DNA of 64,000 bases from Cardiocondyla obscurior (lineage: Eukaryota > Arthropoda > Insecta > Hymenoptera > Formicidae), in assembly GCF_019399895.1 (NCBI RefSeq), contig NC_091868.1:8681593-8745592 (forward strand), written 5' to 3'. Shown in pieces: positions 34,201-49,200 of this stretch. The stretch's first letter is position 1, and each line of letters starts with the position of its first letter. The notes under the pieces were generated by a model. The model was not told the origin of the DNA. It searched no databases and saw only the letters and a program-made list of their open reading frames with translations. The translations under genes and the position numbers were made by a program.

Positions 34201-37200
34201 TTTCCGACGCTTTTTCCGAAGCTCCGCATATTTCGGTGCGGCAGATTTCCCGTTACGTGTAGATAACGAGTCGAACGTGACATCGCGAAGACTCGGAACA
34301 ATAGCACCCTCGCAGGATCCGCGGTTTACCGTCGCCGCGGCGGCGGCGGCAATCTCGCCCGGTGATCTTCGGCCGCAGACTCCGTCGGCGAGCGAGCGGG
34401 CCGCCGATTCGAAAGGGAATTCCGGAGGAAGATGCGCGGAGCGTGTGTGCGCGATTCCACGACGGATCTTCGCTGGAGGGCCCGGGTGTGGCCGATCGGC
34501 GGGATAATGCTCGCGAGGGATACCGAGGGAGGAGAGAGAGCCGCGGTTCCTCTTCTCGCGAGATCGATGCCCAAAGGCGAGACGCGGTCCACCTCTTCCT
34601 CCTCCACCCATCTAACTATCCGTGTGCGCGCACACGTGCGCGCGGAAAGGCGGCAGCTATCTTCAAAGAGGAACCTCTCTTTCCTAGGATATTTTTCCCG
34701 GCCCCGGCCAAGGCGGTTTCCTCTCGCAACCTCCCTCCCCTTTTGTCCCGCGCACCCCGGATCCGCCTTTGCCGTGTACAGGGTGTTCGGATAGTCGTCG
34801 ATGCGTTCGAGCGATTGCGCAAGCGGTGGCAGGATAATGGCCTATTCAAAGCCGCGTCCTTTTTATTCGTCGTACCCGAGATTATTAATTAAATTAATGG
34901 AGGATCAGCCGAGCAAATAAATACCTACGACTACCCGTTCGCTTCTACTGATTCTTTTCCTTCTCAATACAAATTAATTAATAAATATAGTTTATTATTC
35001 GTCGAATATAATGACTTGACAAAATGACAATTCCAATCGTTTTCTTCTTTTTTCTTTTTTTCTGTTTTCTTTTTTGTTTTTCGCGCAAAAAGTATCACTC
35101 CTACGAGACCCTTTCCGAATATAAAATGATAGCAGTTTGAAAGCGTATCTATTACCCTATATAACTCTTCGGTTACAAAGATGAGATGTCGCGACAAAAA
35201 GTCGACCGGCAGAAAAATCATCCTAGCGCCGCAAGAAAGCCAAATGAAGGAGCTCGTTACCGTTTCTTTGAACGGGCGTGTTAAACGGCGGCGGTACGTA
35301 ATTGAATGGCCGACTCTATTCAGAATCGGACATCGAATCCGTCGACAAAGACGAAGCAAGAGAGAGAAAGGCCGGTCTCGCTTTTTACCAACGTTCTAAC
35401 GATTTGTTCGTGCACCGAAAAGAAGACCTCTACCTCGCTAACGTGTCGAGAGAACGGCCGAACGGTCTGTTGTTACCGTTATTACAAGTTTATGGCGGTG
35501 TCACGTGCGAACACGCCTCGCTCGTGACTTTTCATCGGTTAAACGTCGGAAGCCGCGCCGGGAAATCCTGCTCCGTTCCAGAGAACCATCCGTTCAGCAT
35601 CTCGATACGTTCCTAAGTTACGCGGCCGATGCTCTAGCAGCTCAAAAAAAAAGAAAAAAAAATGGAATCGCGGCTACTCGCACAACTCACGACCGACGCG
35701 ATGTCGGGTCTTCTCCTCTTTCAACGATAATTCGATTCGGATCGCGATTTAAATCACGACATCGTTGCGCCGCGCTGATTACAGACCGCGAGGGCGAGAC
35801 CGGCGATAACGAAAGCGTCGTCCTACGATCGTCTACGTCGATCGAGCGGCGCGTTTGACCCGCCGCCGCGAATGATCGATTCCACGCGCGATACCCGCGC
35901 GGGATTGATACCGTTCCCCGAGAGCGATAGCGACGGCCGTTTCCTCTCGCGTTGGATGAACGATCTTCGGTGGTGTAATTCATGACTTCTCATGACTCCG
36001 GGGTACGACGGAATCCCCCGGGCTCGTTTACGGAAAAACGTCTTAACGATCGGCGTACTCGATCAAACGCTAATTTTCGTCAAGTTATATGCGCAGATGG
36101 ATTTCCGGCAAAATCGCGGACGGTATTTTACATTAAAAAAAAAAAAAAAAAATACTACAGGTTTATGTATCGTAAAATTCTTACTGACGTGCGACCTTTT
36201 CGCGCAGCCTCGTCGTGATAATAATTATGTCACGCCGTCGATTCTGCGCGTCGTTCGTTCCAGAGAAACGAAAGTCGGCCGACCAAATCGAAGCCTCTCG
36301 GACACGTGCAACTTCCTACGGTGAAACGAGCGGCGATTAGTTAGCTTATCTCCCGCGGTATCGTCATCGGATATGCGCGCGAGATAAAGATGCCTCCTCG
36401 CGGGCGGGAACGAGCGTTACTTTCCTCTGCTTAACATTTCATGCGCACTCTATTTAGCGCCCGGCGACTCCGTTCGTGCGGAGACGCCCCCGTTTTTGTT
36501 GTATCTCATCGCGGTTATTATTTGCCGCCGTACGATGTAAATTTATAAGTAAAAGTAACCGTTGCCGGTCATTTTCACGGGCCCGTGGAGCGCGGACGCT
36601 TTCGTATCGCGTGAATTTGATGATGTTTTCTGCGCGCCGAGAGTGGAGCCGCGCGAAAGTGCACCGCGTGTGTTTCTACCATATAAGAGGGTAAGATGAT
36701 TGGCGAGAGAGAGAAAGAGAGAGAGAGAGAGAAAAAAGAATCGGCGAGAGAGTAGTGACGGCTCCCGCGAATATCCACAACCTTTCAGCCACATACAGGA
36801 ATACACATTCGGTCCATTAATCTTATACCGTCGCTACATGACTTCATTTTTCCATGCCGATTACAGAACAATACCGGCTCCGCTGCGGTCGGCTAATGCC
36901 CGCTAAATGCCACGTTAAACGTCTATTTTCCGCGATTGTGCATTTATATTAGTAACATATTACAGCAGCTGGGAAAAGAATGGCGATAAAAGCCGACGAT
37001 ACGTCGAGTAGAACCGTACGATGTTAATAATTAGTTATTATTTTCGCGCAGCGGGCTGTAATCGTCCGCCGATCGCTTCAACAAATGCGCGTTATTAATC
37101 AATGTCTAATCGATGAAGCTATAAACGATCATCGTTTAATATCATTATGTTAAGGAGAAAAAAAAAAAGGGTTCCGCGGATAGAGAGACAGATGTAGGTC

Positions 37201-40200
37201 TAACGGGCCGCGGATAACAGATGATGGACGAGGAGTCGAGCGTGCAGGTGCGCCTACCATTTCGATGCACCGGACCAATTTCCCGGTGTTAGAAAATCCG
37301 TCGAAGGTAAAAGGAAAGCACGAGCCGCCATTCGCCATCCAAGTCATTCGCTGGCCGACATCGCGCGTTATTATCGTCCAGGCGGATTCCTCACCGCGAG
37401 GATCCGCTTACTTTCCGGCCGAATAATTCCGCGGCGATCGGAGAGGAAAACCGGAAGTTCCTCCGTTCTCCGCGATTTCGATCGATCGGTGGGTGATTAT
37501 TCTGAAACGGTTCCCGGTCGACGAGCCGATCGGCTTCTACGAGAGGACGTAAAAGGAGGACTCTCCAAGAAAGTCTAGGCCCTCGCGGCGTCTTAAGGCC
37601 AACGTGACGGTCGCGTATGTTTGTCACGTCTCTCCACGTCTAATCCGTTCAGTCACGCGGCGTACGCAGTAATCGTCGGCGACCTCAACAATTCTCGCAA
37701 TTCGCTACAAATTATTCCTAAATGTTCGCCGGCTCAGGGCCAGGTACGTGAAAGTCGCGCTAAAAACTCCGCTCGTTCCGATACTGAACGATCGTTCGCG
37801 CGCAAACACGAGGTAATCTAGAAAATTCGAAAAGGCGTAAAAGTTCTCGGAGAAAGCTGTAAAAGATGAAAATTGATATGTCACCGGAATGCGGTGTGTA
37901 TAAGATATAAAAGGCACGGGAAAAGAAAAAAAAAAAAAGAAAAAAAGAATGCGTTTGCATTTTTCTGAATTTTATCTGTTAAACTTGGCGAGCGTTTAAT
38001 TTATCCGAGGCGTTACTCGATACGCGCGACACCGTCCAATTAATCAGAGATACGTTCCGGACTTGTTTGGGAAGCGGGACCAGCGATACCGGTCGACCAG
38101 CAGGCGGCTAATCGACGGGGGATCCAGGTGGACGCGACGCCGCGAGTTATCGCAGGAACTGCAAGTTTCACCCATTATGACCGAGCACCTCTCCGATGAT
38201 TAGGTTCTTCTTCGAGGCTTAGAGTCTAAGTCGCCTCTCACCGGCGCGCGGCGGCGGCGACCTTCGAGGCCACGGTTGGCCAGTTCTGGCCTTGACTGCA
38301 CTTCGAGAGAGGGAGCCTAAACAACAAATTGAGCTGGCAGCAGCAGGAAAAGCTGCTATCTCGCGGTTGCATCGGGCTTTCTCTCTCTTTCTCTCTCATC
38401 GCCACCGAAATCCGAGCTCTCCGACTTATGAATAGCGGATCGATCTCCACTCTCACGCGCCGGCCGGTCCATTCTCACCGGCCGACTGCACCGCTTGCAT
38501 CTCTCCTCTCGCTACTACCTATGTTCGAAGGCAGGCTCCGACGAATCTCGGACGCAACTTTAATCCGTGAGGCTTAAACATTTCTAGAGAGATTCGCTTA
38601 TCGAAGGGCTGAATATTATAAAATTATCCCCACGTCGTCTCTCGACTTCGCGACCTACTCGCGAGCCGCTGCGCTATAAAACGGCAGTTCCACTTCCACG
38701 TGCTGCTTTACATTTTTTTTTTTTTTTTTTCTAGGAAACAGGAAACTATTAGATATTCCGATGCGATTATTGAGCTTGTAGGTATCTAAGAATAGCCCGA
38801 CTTATTTATGCGGATACTTTATATGGAAATTGGACGTGTCGGGAATTTTTACGTCCATTCCCGTCGCTCCAGCCGCGAAATGCAACGAACGTTAATTAAT
38901 GACGATCGGCGAAGGCTGGCCAAAAATGGGCACGTGGCGTAACGCATTACGTAAAGTATGTTAACCGGCCGTAAAAGGATTCCGGCGAATTTGAATGACG
39001 ATGCTACGCTGAGGAAAAAAAAAACAAAGAAAAAAAAAAAAATGAGCAGGAGAAAGATATTTCACGTCCAGAACGAACTGGCCAACTTTGCGAAATTTAG
39101 CGGAACATGACAATTTCGCAAAAACGGCGATTGATCTTCACCTTAGCTAAACAGCGGTTACAAAGACGTACAGCGTTGAAACTTTTAAAGCGGGATAGAA
39201 AATGGATCGGCTAGGTACGACTTGATACCGAAAGTGAGTCTTACAAATGATAGACTCGTCCGTTCTTATAATAAACGCTTGGCATGCGCGGCGTAAACGC
39301 GAGACGGACATTCCGGGATTTTTTGCCGGCGCGATCGACGGCTGGGAAGGAGCCGGGGTATCTTACAGGCATCCGAGAGCCGGTTGAGAACCCTTGAGAT
39401 TCAGGTTCTACGCAGGGAGACCCGACCGCGAAGAGTCTTGGGTGGCATGAGAGCCGGTGGTCGCGCCCTGCGCCAACCCAACCTAACGTAGCCTAAGATC
39501 GACTCCTCTCGGGCTAGGATTCTCTCGGCTCGAAACCGCATATCGGCCGACGGTCCACCGTGCACGGTCCCTTAAGTAGTCACGGATATCCGCCGGCTAC
39601 TTGCTCTGGCAAGAACCGAAACCGCCGAGCGAAACGCCTACCTGAGTACAATAACTGCGCTAGAACGGCGAGACGTTCCGGGGGAGGGGGGGAGAAAGGG
39701 GAGGGGGAGGAGAATCCGGTCGGGAATAGATCCGAAGAGTTGGTCGGAAGGACGCCGTCGAGATCCTTCCTCGAGACATTCCAACTTTTTAGACGAAGGC
39801 ACCTCGGACTTTTGTACGCCCTGGGATAGGCGGCGATTTCGTGGAAGATCGCCAAAAAGAACGAAGGGTTTCTTTGAAATTGACTTGGCTGGGAATTTGT
39901 CGAGGGAGGGTCCGGCTACACGTCTTTGGCGACAAAGAAAAATTATCTCATTTGCGGGGAAGCGAGCCGCCAACGATCGAAGGTAATCTCGCTCGCCCAA
40001 TTTCTCCCGAACGCGGCCGCCGCGTGAAAAGCAGAATTTCACCTGCCCGACTTAAGTGTCATACTGTTAATCGTACGGTCGTTTGAGAAACGACTTTTGA
40101 TTGACGTAAATGTATTTCATTCTTACATTCACGATTATTCTATTATTATTCTATTCGCGATTATTTCATTGAAAATTAAACGGGAGCTCGGTGCGCGTTC

Positions 40201-43200
40201 AAGAATAATTCGGCGACTTGCAAATAACGATTTCTCGAGGTGAAGATTCTCTTCCAGATTCAGGCTTCGCCGTGGCGTACTGTCGGAGCATCAATTTGAC
40301 GTTTAATCAATTTTCCACGGCGTCGTCGACGCCACCACGGTCATAGGACGGTTACGGACACTACGATCGAGCGCGAGAGGAGAACTTTATCACGCCGAGA
40401 CGGTTCGCGGACCTGCGAGCTTCATCCGGGTCTCTCGTCCGTTGCGAGATGACGGTACATCGGTCCAATTAGTCGCAGTAATAACGACCGCCGTGACTGG
40501 GTTTCTCGTTACCGATTCACCGCGAAAATCGATCGGACTCGCGGGCGTCGGTGTTGATAATTTCTTTATCGCGCGCAAGTAGCACGTAACCCGCTCGTCA
40601 TCGTGCAATTCGCGTTATCGCCGCGCAGATGGATATCCGGAAAATCGTGAAATCAAGATCGATCAGCTTGAGCGAAGCCGACGAGTCATTTGCATACGGC
40701 CGCGATGCGAGAGGCGATTCCTCTCGCGATTCGGGGTCGCAATCCGGTCTCGGATACGAATACCGCAGCTCGAACCTGTTGTGATGCCGCTCGGTCGTTT
40801 AACATCCGATAAATACGCGCCTTTCTGGCGGATATATCTAGGCTAAGACTCTTCGATAGGAAAATAAAATCGTGTCAAATCCTTGCACGTTACTACCGCG
40901 TTGGGGGTGTATATTCTTTAACATATGTTAATCGTCGTCTTAAATATCAAACATTAACGGGCTTATCGGCGCCATTTTCTCCATCTTTAATCTTTCGGAG
41001 CCGCGGAGGAAGAGGCGGATCACCGTTAGACCGCCGTCGCGCGCGGCTCGACTATTATCTTCATAGAGGGAATCCCGTGCTTAACGATCCACATCGCAGG
41101 GAAACGTTTCGCCCCGGCCGCCGGCGTGGTAAAAACTATTCGTTATTCTCGATATACTAACTACTATCGCGGTAACTCGTGTCGCAATGCCGCCGGACCG
41201 TGGAAGCCGACGTATGCAACACGGCCCGTCGGCGACGTCTCGTTATCCTTTTAAACGACGCATTAAGCGACCGCGCGCGTAACCGGCCTCTTCGTAAAAG
41301 TGTTGTTTCGTTAGTTCGAGCATCGTTCGGTAATTTAAGTAATTGCCCATAAAGCGCCCGTGACAAACGCACGCACGGCGATTCGCAGCTAACGGGACGC
41401 GAAAACCGCCGGTGGGAAATAACAACTGTCCTCTCGCACCTTATCAGCGAGTGGTCCCCGGCTAATAAGCGAGCTTAAGCGCGGGCGGAAGGTGCAATCC
41501 TGTCGGGCGCAATCTTTTCTAACAAATCGAAGGTGACAGCCGGCAGTCTAATGGCTATTATTTCGCCCCTCGAGGAAGGAAGCGGGCGGGCGCGAATTTA
41601 TGACATTTCGTATTTGCAATCGTCGCGCACGATCGGGCCGATCGATCGGCGCGACTCGGTGCAATTAAGTGAATCGTGTCCCAGATCTTGGCCGGCGATC
41701 GTGTATACCCTATCAAAAGTAAGACTTGCTGGTAGACTGACGCGACTTATGACCTCGCGCTTACGGTATCGCTCAACCTTTTTCATGCTCAACAAAGAGA
41801 TCGTTGTCCTCCCGCTAGCGCGAGGGAGGATAGGATCTCTCTCGACCTACGACGCGGGCTTATCGAAATTCAGCGGGACGATGACGGAGCGCCACGTGGG
41901 AATCGGATCGACCGGGATTATAAATGCATGCGCCATATGAATGACCGGTCGCGTTTCATTTAGAGATCGGTTTCGATGGGAAAACGCGAGGGCGGCTACA
42001 GACAGAGTACTGTTTCCAAACGGCAATGCTTTCCTATTTCCAAACGTTTAACAAGCCCGACTGAGCACCTTCCCTAAGGTTCAATTAATGGATTTCGATC
42101 TCACAAGTGCCACGCAAGGAATAAACTTCGTAACGGATTAACTTCCGCTGTTGGCAATCGGAAACTCTCCCTGCATGCGAACGAAATCTAAGACGAAGGC
42201 GGCGATAGCGCACGTGTGGGAACCGGGATGGAAGTAACGGCGCGATATGCATGATCGCCGGTAGCAATACGTGCATATGCAAATCCTCGCGAGCAATTCG
42301 TTTACATATGCAAAGCACGCGGCAATAACAAAACAAGGTGGCGGAATTTTTAGATCTCCAAGACATCTCTGCTCTGCGAGCTCTCAAAGCCAAAATTCCT
42401 AACTTTCCGATATAAAAAAAAATTAGTTATTTGATTATTTAATAATAAGTCACAGTCGAATTAAAATTTAGAAGTTAACAGCTTCAGAGTTAAAATTTTA
42501 GGAATTCAACAACTTAGTTTTTTTTATTTTATTTTTTTTTTTTTTTTTTAATCATGCGGATTTCGACCTGTTTTTTCGCGTTAAGTAATAATCGCGGAGA
42601 AGGGGGATATCATTATTCTGGGTCGGCTGCTGCTGATATATCCGTCGTCGTTTGCACGAAATTCAGTCTGTCGTAACGGATCCGACATGGAAACTTGGGG
42701 GCGAGACATGCGAGCGAAACGAGACGCGACACGCATAGCCCGGTATCTCGTTATGTATAGGTTGCAGAATGCAATCGGGATATGCAGGTTGCGCATATAC
42801 ACGCGACACGTGATATATAATACGCACGCGCACCCGTATACCGTACGCGGCGGAGAAAACACTATCGAGAAGTCTCGGTGCAGACACGGCGGAGGTCTGC
42901 AGGACCGTTAGGAGGCTTCAAGGATATCCTGCGTCTCGCACTGGCAACCAGTGGGAAATTATTTCGCGCGAGACGTAGCGAAGAGGATCGTCTACAATCG
43001 CCGATCCCGAAAAACGAAAATAAATAACGTTTAATTTAAAAAAAAAAAAAAATAAAAAGAAAAAAAATTATAAATTTAAATATAATTTTTTTCAAGAATA
43101 TTTAATGTAATTACGAAAACGATTACCTACATTCGGTTTTATTGTACGGCGTATTAAGATTTGCCTGCTAGCGAGCGAACAGTATTTATTCGCCGGCGTG

Positions 43201-46200
43201 AATAATTGCAATCTACCTTTCGCAATGATATCTCGATCTCCGGCGAGAGAAAGAGTTGGAAAAACGCGCCTATAAGGCCGCAGGCCGTGCGCGAACGTTC
43301 CGAATTTAATGATCGCTTGTCCGTCATTCAGGCGAGTTTGCGGATAAACGAGACACGGTAAAAAGGAGGAAATCATTGTGGCTGGCGTTTCGCGATTGTC
43401 ATAGCGACGCCGTTGGGTCTTTAGTGAGAAGACCGAACCGATCGCCGAGAGGCAATGATTGGAGAGCGGCTTATGTGGCCTACTGGCCCAGTAACAAGTT
43501 TTCGCGCGTACGTCTCGCGTGTATTCGCCGCCAATCGGCCAGCACTCCCTCACCGCCGAGATTCATTATCGCTCGTAATTAAGCCTTAAGGGCCTCGATC
43601 GGACCAGGCGAATCCCAGATCCGCCAAGTGTCACGCGGAAGAAATCTGAGCGCGGATTTCGGAGCGGAAAGCGGCGCGGCGCAAAAAGGAGCGAGCGCTA
43701 AAGCCGCTCACGCGATTAATAACGCTAGATAAAGTCCCGGTAAATTGCCCGGGTCGCGACACGAGACGTTAGGAGGACGAGACGGCCATCAATCGACGCC
43801 GACCGCTTTAACGGCGTGCTCGAAAAATCTGATAATCCAACGCCGCGCCTTTTCGCGATTCTCAGTCAGATCGGAGCGTAATAAAATTGCGATAATGCGA
43901 GATATCGGAACGGAGCCGTTGCGAGGAGTAGCTCAGCGCGGCCGGCCTCGCCAACAAGTCAAGTGTTAAACGACGGCATGAAAGTGCAAACACCAGAGAC
44001 TATCGAAATCCCCGGAATAAAATCAAACAAGGGTACTATTTTCGGAGGAATCGTGTATGCCGAGTGGACGCGTTAAGATATGCGCCGCGCCCATTGGGGT
44101 CTTTTTTATCTGACAGTTTGGACCGCCGACCTCCACCGAGCTCTGTCGAAATTACACCCACGACGGTAGTTTATATTTCTAAAGGGGTCTACAAATAATT
44201 GCGCCCGTCCTCCGCGACAGTACATTGCCCACGTGGTTCCCTTCCGGCTATATGCAGCAATGTTTATTCGAGTATTTTGACGTACCTCGTGTAGGATTTT
44301 ATTTATTCACTTCGATGTATATCGTTAAATAAAAAAAAGATTTTTCTATTACCGTTTTGATATATATTTTTTTTTAAGCATATTCCTTTATTGCGATAAC
44401 AATCAAAAATATTATCACGAGTCCAGAATCTCTCCGGCGGTCTCCCGCGAGGCGTAGCTTTCCAATTACAATGAAACTATTCCAATGAAACTGTTGCCTG
44501 ATAATGATTCGGCTCCGATTCCATCAACCGACGAAACGCGAGAGACTGGCCGCCTCCGTTTTGTCCGGAGAAAGCTGGAAATTCGAGAGCTCTCGTCGCG
44601 CAGAAATATCTACCTCGGCGTTGATGTTCGCGCGCGAATACGCAACGGCACCGGCGGTCGGCGACGTCAAAGTGAATTACGCGTCGTGATCGCGCCGGGT
44701 AAACGGCGTTCCCGTTCTATTCTCACTCTTGCTTTTCATCGCGCCGCGGAAACCGGACTTTCAAACTGGGACCAAGTCGCCGCGCGACTCGAGCGCGGCA
44801 CCCTAACGCGCACGGCGGAGTAAGAAACGGCGCGTCCCTACGGCCGTGCCCTTCGAAGAATAGTCGGCGTCGTCTAGGTGCAGTTTGTCTAGGAGGCTGA
44901 CAAGGGCTGACACCAAGTCAATGGCGCACTCGACCCCGAACGCCCAACGTGCGACTGCGTGGCGCGAGCACGCCTCTCGTATTTCCGAATGGTCAACAGC
45001 ACGGAAACGTTCTCACGGCGAGAATTGCTTTCTAGAGACGACGCGACCTATTGTTCGTAACTCTCGTGACATTAAGTTCTCGAGGGAGATGCACGTATCA
45101 CATTTAATCCGCCGGTAATAGTCGCGGCTCATTAAATGGATGATCGATTGTATGATCACGGAAGAGAAACTTCGCGAGCCTCTTACGGAGAGATTTTGAG
45201 GATACCCTCCCGCCGAAATATTCAATCAGAATTTCAATTGCGAAGCGCCAGACGTCAGAAGCGTCTTTTCTCGACTTTAGCATTTTTTTTTTTTCTATGT
45301 ATTTTTTTTTTTTTTTTTTTTTTAATTTGAAGCGTTCGGAGTTCGTGCTTCGATAATGGCTCGTCGGACTTTGTAATCAGAAAGAGATTGGAGAATTCTA
45401 TTTTAGAAAAGTATCTAATACGCCGCGGAGTATTCATTCAATATGCCAAATCCTGTCTCTCACGATGCAAATTTATTCTCGACGAACGGCTCGAGCGTTT
45501 CACGATTCTTCAGGGTCGCGGTATATCATCAGCAGCGAAACAATAGGACGATCCGTAAATCTCCGCGGAATCGCTTGTAAAATTTCGGCGCGTGATTTGT
45601 GGCAATTTTAAAACGGCCGATAGAAAGTCAGGGACGATTTATAACTTCGTTACACGGAAAGTCCTCCCGTCTCGGTCGTGTTCGACGGGACTTCCTCGTG
45701 CGCGGCTCGCTTCATCCGGTCGCGGTCTATCTCCGGGGAGGTATCGCGCGTCGAACGTCAGTCGGGCCTCCGAGGAAAACACACTAAGTGCACGTTTAAT
45801 CTAAGGAGATACGCCGTAAAGTCGCCGGTGTCGTCGCGAAGCCGCCGCGCAGTGTTATGGTAATTCGCGCGAGTGATTCACGCCGGACGACAGCCTTTGA
45901 CAAATTTACGGCTGTCGCCGGGAATCGTTACCGTCACAAAATACTCGACGTTCGAAAAAAAAAAAAAAAAAAGGAGGTTTATCTTTCCCCGCGCGATTCC
46001 GCGCAATTTTCGTTACGTAAACTTTGCGTCAATTATTTTTACGCCGGCGATATGTACGGGAGATCAAGGAACGCGCCGCCAACTATCTCCCGACGGCGAT
46101 ACACGATTTGTCGCTTAAGTGTCGCCCGCACAATGGCAAGCGAGGAAGATTCGTCTCGCGAGAGGAGAGATTCATTTCTCGAGCTTGCGCCGCAGGGTCC

Positions 46201-49200
46201 AGTCTTCCGTTTTTTTAAGCGGCCGCGGACGATCGTGACGAAGGGCGTGGGAACGTCATTAACCCTTTCCCCGCGGCGCGATGCGTGAGCGGCGGAATTT
46301 TCGAGCGAGGGATGCGTGAAATTTATGGTTGATAACGTCTCCGTATCCCCGGGGTACTTTAATTTCGACTTTGGATTCCTTACGTTGTATAACACTCGTC
46401 GAAATGATGAAATATGAGCAAATTACTAACGTCCGAAGAAACGGAATTAATGCGATCTCTAAGGTACGCTGCTAGACGCGCAATTTAATTTGATCCGCGC
46501 GGATTGATACGTGCAATTAGAAATTGCGGAGCGGAGCAGATGCGGCCCGCGGTGCGTCGAGGTACGCGAGTCTCGCAAGTGTTAAAAGAAAGAAATCTCC
46601 CATTCAAACGTTCCGAAAATTCCATATTATTAAGAAATCATCGTACATCCTGCAGTTACCATTCCTATCCCGGAAGCCGCGTCCCGGGGCTAAGCATCGC
46701 AATAATGACATGTGCATACGCGAGCGTAAATAATACCGACGCTGCCCCGCCTGCTCTCGCGAGCGAACGGCGGAAAACCGACAGGGATTCACGCGGACTT
46801 GCTAATTACGATATATACGTAAATAACGTTGTTGGTAACATTTCGCTACTAATTCACACGTCGATTCGTTGAATATTCGTAGCTTTTCACACCTACGCGC
46901 CACGAATCTAGGACGGATGCAAAGACGCGACTAGGACGACTATGACTGGATTTTATTTTCGGACACCGTTATTTTATTAGCGACTCAGTCGAAATAGTGT
47001 TTGATGTTAATTAATTAATAATATCCGAGAAGATAGATGTCTAAAAAAAAATTCATGCCCGAGGACGGTCTTGGATCGTGTGAAATATGGGCTCGAGTCA
47101 GTCTTGCTTGAAATATTAGCCTCGTTGAGCGATCAAGTGGCTACGCGATTGCGTTCGTTAGCGTCGCGGATAATAGAAATTCCTTCCCGCCAGGACGGTC
47201 GAAAGTCCTCGGCCGAGCGACGTGTCCCTTATACACGCAAAAACCGAACCGGGTAACTCGCACTTTCCACAGTTTCCATGCATATGAAGCGACCGACGAG
47301 CCGGGGGCGTCTTGCGAGCCGAGCGAGATTGCAAGTAAGCGCGTCCGTTCCCGGCCTGACGTGCGATCGATAGAGTAACGACGTGCGCTCGTGAAAGTCG
47401 CTAAATTGCAAGTTGCCGCGTGGATCCAGCAAGTTCGTTACCGCGCCAAGAATCGACCAACACCCTCGGTGATTTTGCAAATTCGTACCTTTCGGACCGA
47501 TACGCGCTAATCGTCGCGGTTTATGTCCCCCTCGTCAAGCCGACCACTCTACGGCTTTCGCCGGAAAGAATTTTTCACAACGACGCGCGCGATTTTGCTT
47601 GGTGACCAGAATCGGCGTCTAACTGCCGGTAACTGGCCGATTACCGCCTCAGCCTCTCCGGTTGGGAAAGCCGCTTCTATTGTCTCAAGGGTGCGCGCGT
47701 GATGATAGAAACGAAGAAGGGGGGAAGGAGGGGAATCTCGCGTCTCTCGGAAATTTCGAAACAAAAGCGTACACCGCGAGGGAAATAATGAAAAAGTGGG
47801 CGGCGGATTGTGCGATCGCCGTCTCTCGTAAAATAGTTTGTAGGTGGACCGAGGCGGGCACGCCGCCGCGAAGAGGCAGCTCCGTTCCACTTTTGTCGCG
47901 GACGCCGCGGATCGGAGCACGCATGTGAACCATAATGAAATACGTGATCCATCTCGGAGAAACTCCCGGCGCGTTATCTACCAATCTCCCTCGCTTCACC
48001 CCCGGCGGGAGAGAATCCTTTTAATTGAAAACTTTCAAATCTATCTATCCGAATCGGTGAGCGCGCCGTTCGTCAATCTCGCGGGCGGCCACTCCGTCCG
48101 GAGGCTGCGAGAAAACCGCGCCGAGGTGAGTGGGAGACTGATTACTGTCATTACGTGGCACGTAGATTGAAAATTTATCTCGCGTTTCCTCGCGCGCGAG
48201 AGCGGAGGATCGGAACCGGGAACGGTAAATAACGGGGCGATAAAGGCGAGAGCGCCCGTGATTTGCGTTACGGTAAACGTCGATCGGCCGTGCTCCGGCG
48301 TCCCATTTGCAGAATTTAATTCGGAGTAACCATAAAGCGGCCGGGGCATTATAATTTTCGTATCGACGTCGTACTTTGCGGATACGTAAGTCGACGCCGT
48401 ATATCCGCGAGGCCACAATCGGCAGATCGTCGATCATTAATAACGTTGGGTCGATTAACGGATCCGCGGGGCATTAATTAGGACCATTTTCACCACTTGC
48501 CGAACGGACGGCGCGCATTAATAAAATCAGCGCGAGCGACGCGATCGAACGTCCTCGCTTTTCCACGGCGGCCCCCGTTTAATATTTTAGCCCGACCATT
48601 GCGCGGCTTCGTTCCGACTCTCGCTTTCTCCTATGTTTAAATTAATTAACGGACTCTCTCATTTCGACATGTACGAGCAAGTGAATCAAATTAACCATTG
48701 GGCTATTATTAAACAGGTACGGTTGTTAACTATTTTTGAAACACACATCCGTCTGCCGCATCTGCGTACGAGTTAAGTCTCGATGGTAGGTCTCGCGCTC
48801 ATTCAGCGCACCCGTCTACTCTATTTTTTTTTTTTTTTTTTTTTTAGTAACGCATCGGCGCGCCTAATTTCGCGCTTCATGTAATCATGCAATACGTGTG
48901 CAATGACCTAATATAGACGCGTTAAAGCGACAGGAAAGTACGAAGCTCGCGTACGCATCGCTTGAAGACCGCTCGCGCTTTTACCGTTGCCTGTCATGAC
49001 GAGAGAAGGAGGGATCTCGGGGTACCGGCGGCAAGCCCCGGCTGACCCCCTGTCAATACCTCCGGGGTGCACGCGAAAGCCCGTCTCGGCGTGAAACATT
49101 ATAAAGACCGCGGCTACGTTCGCGCGTCTGGATATCACTCGCGATTTTTCGCGTCGCGTACGAGCGCGCTTTTCCACGTCGTCGTCGTCCCGGAGGTGGA

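Noticed and set aside
37669..37743. Possible exon ending GGCCAG|GTACGT
   Set aside because: Acceptor lacks a pyrimidine tract and nothing ties it to a gene; such sites are common by chance over 30 kb.
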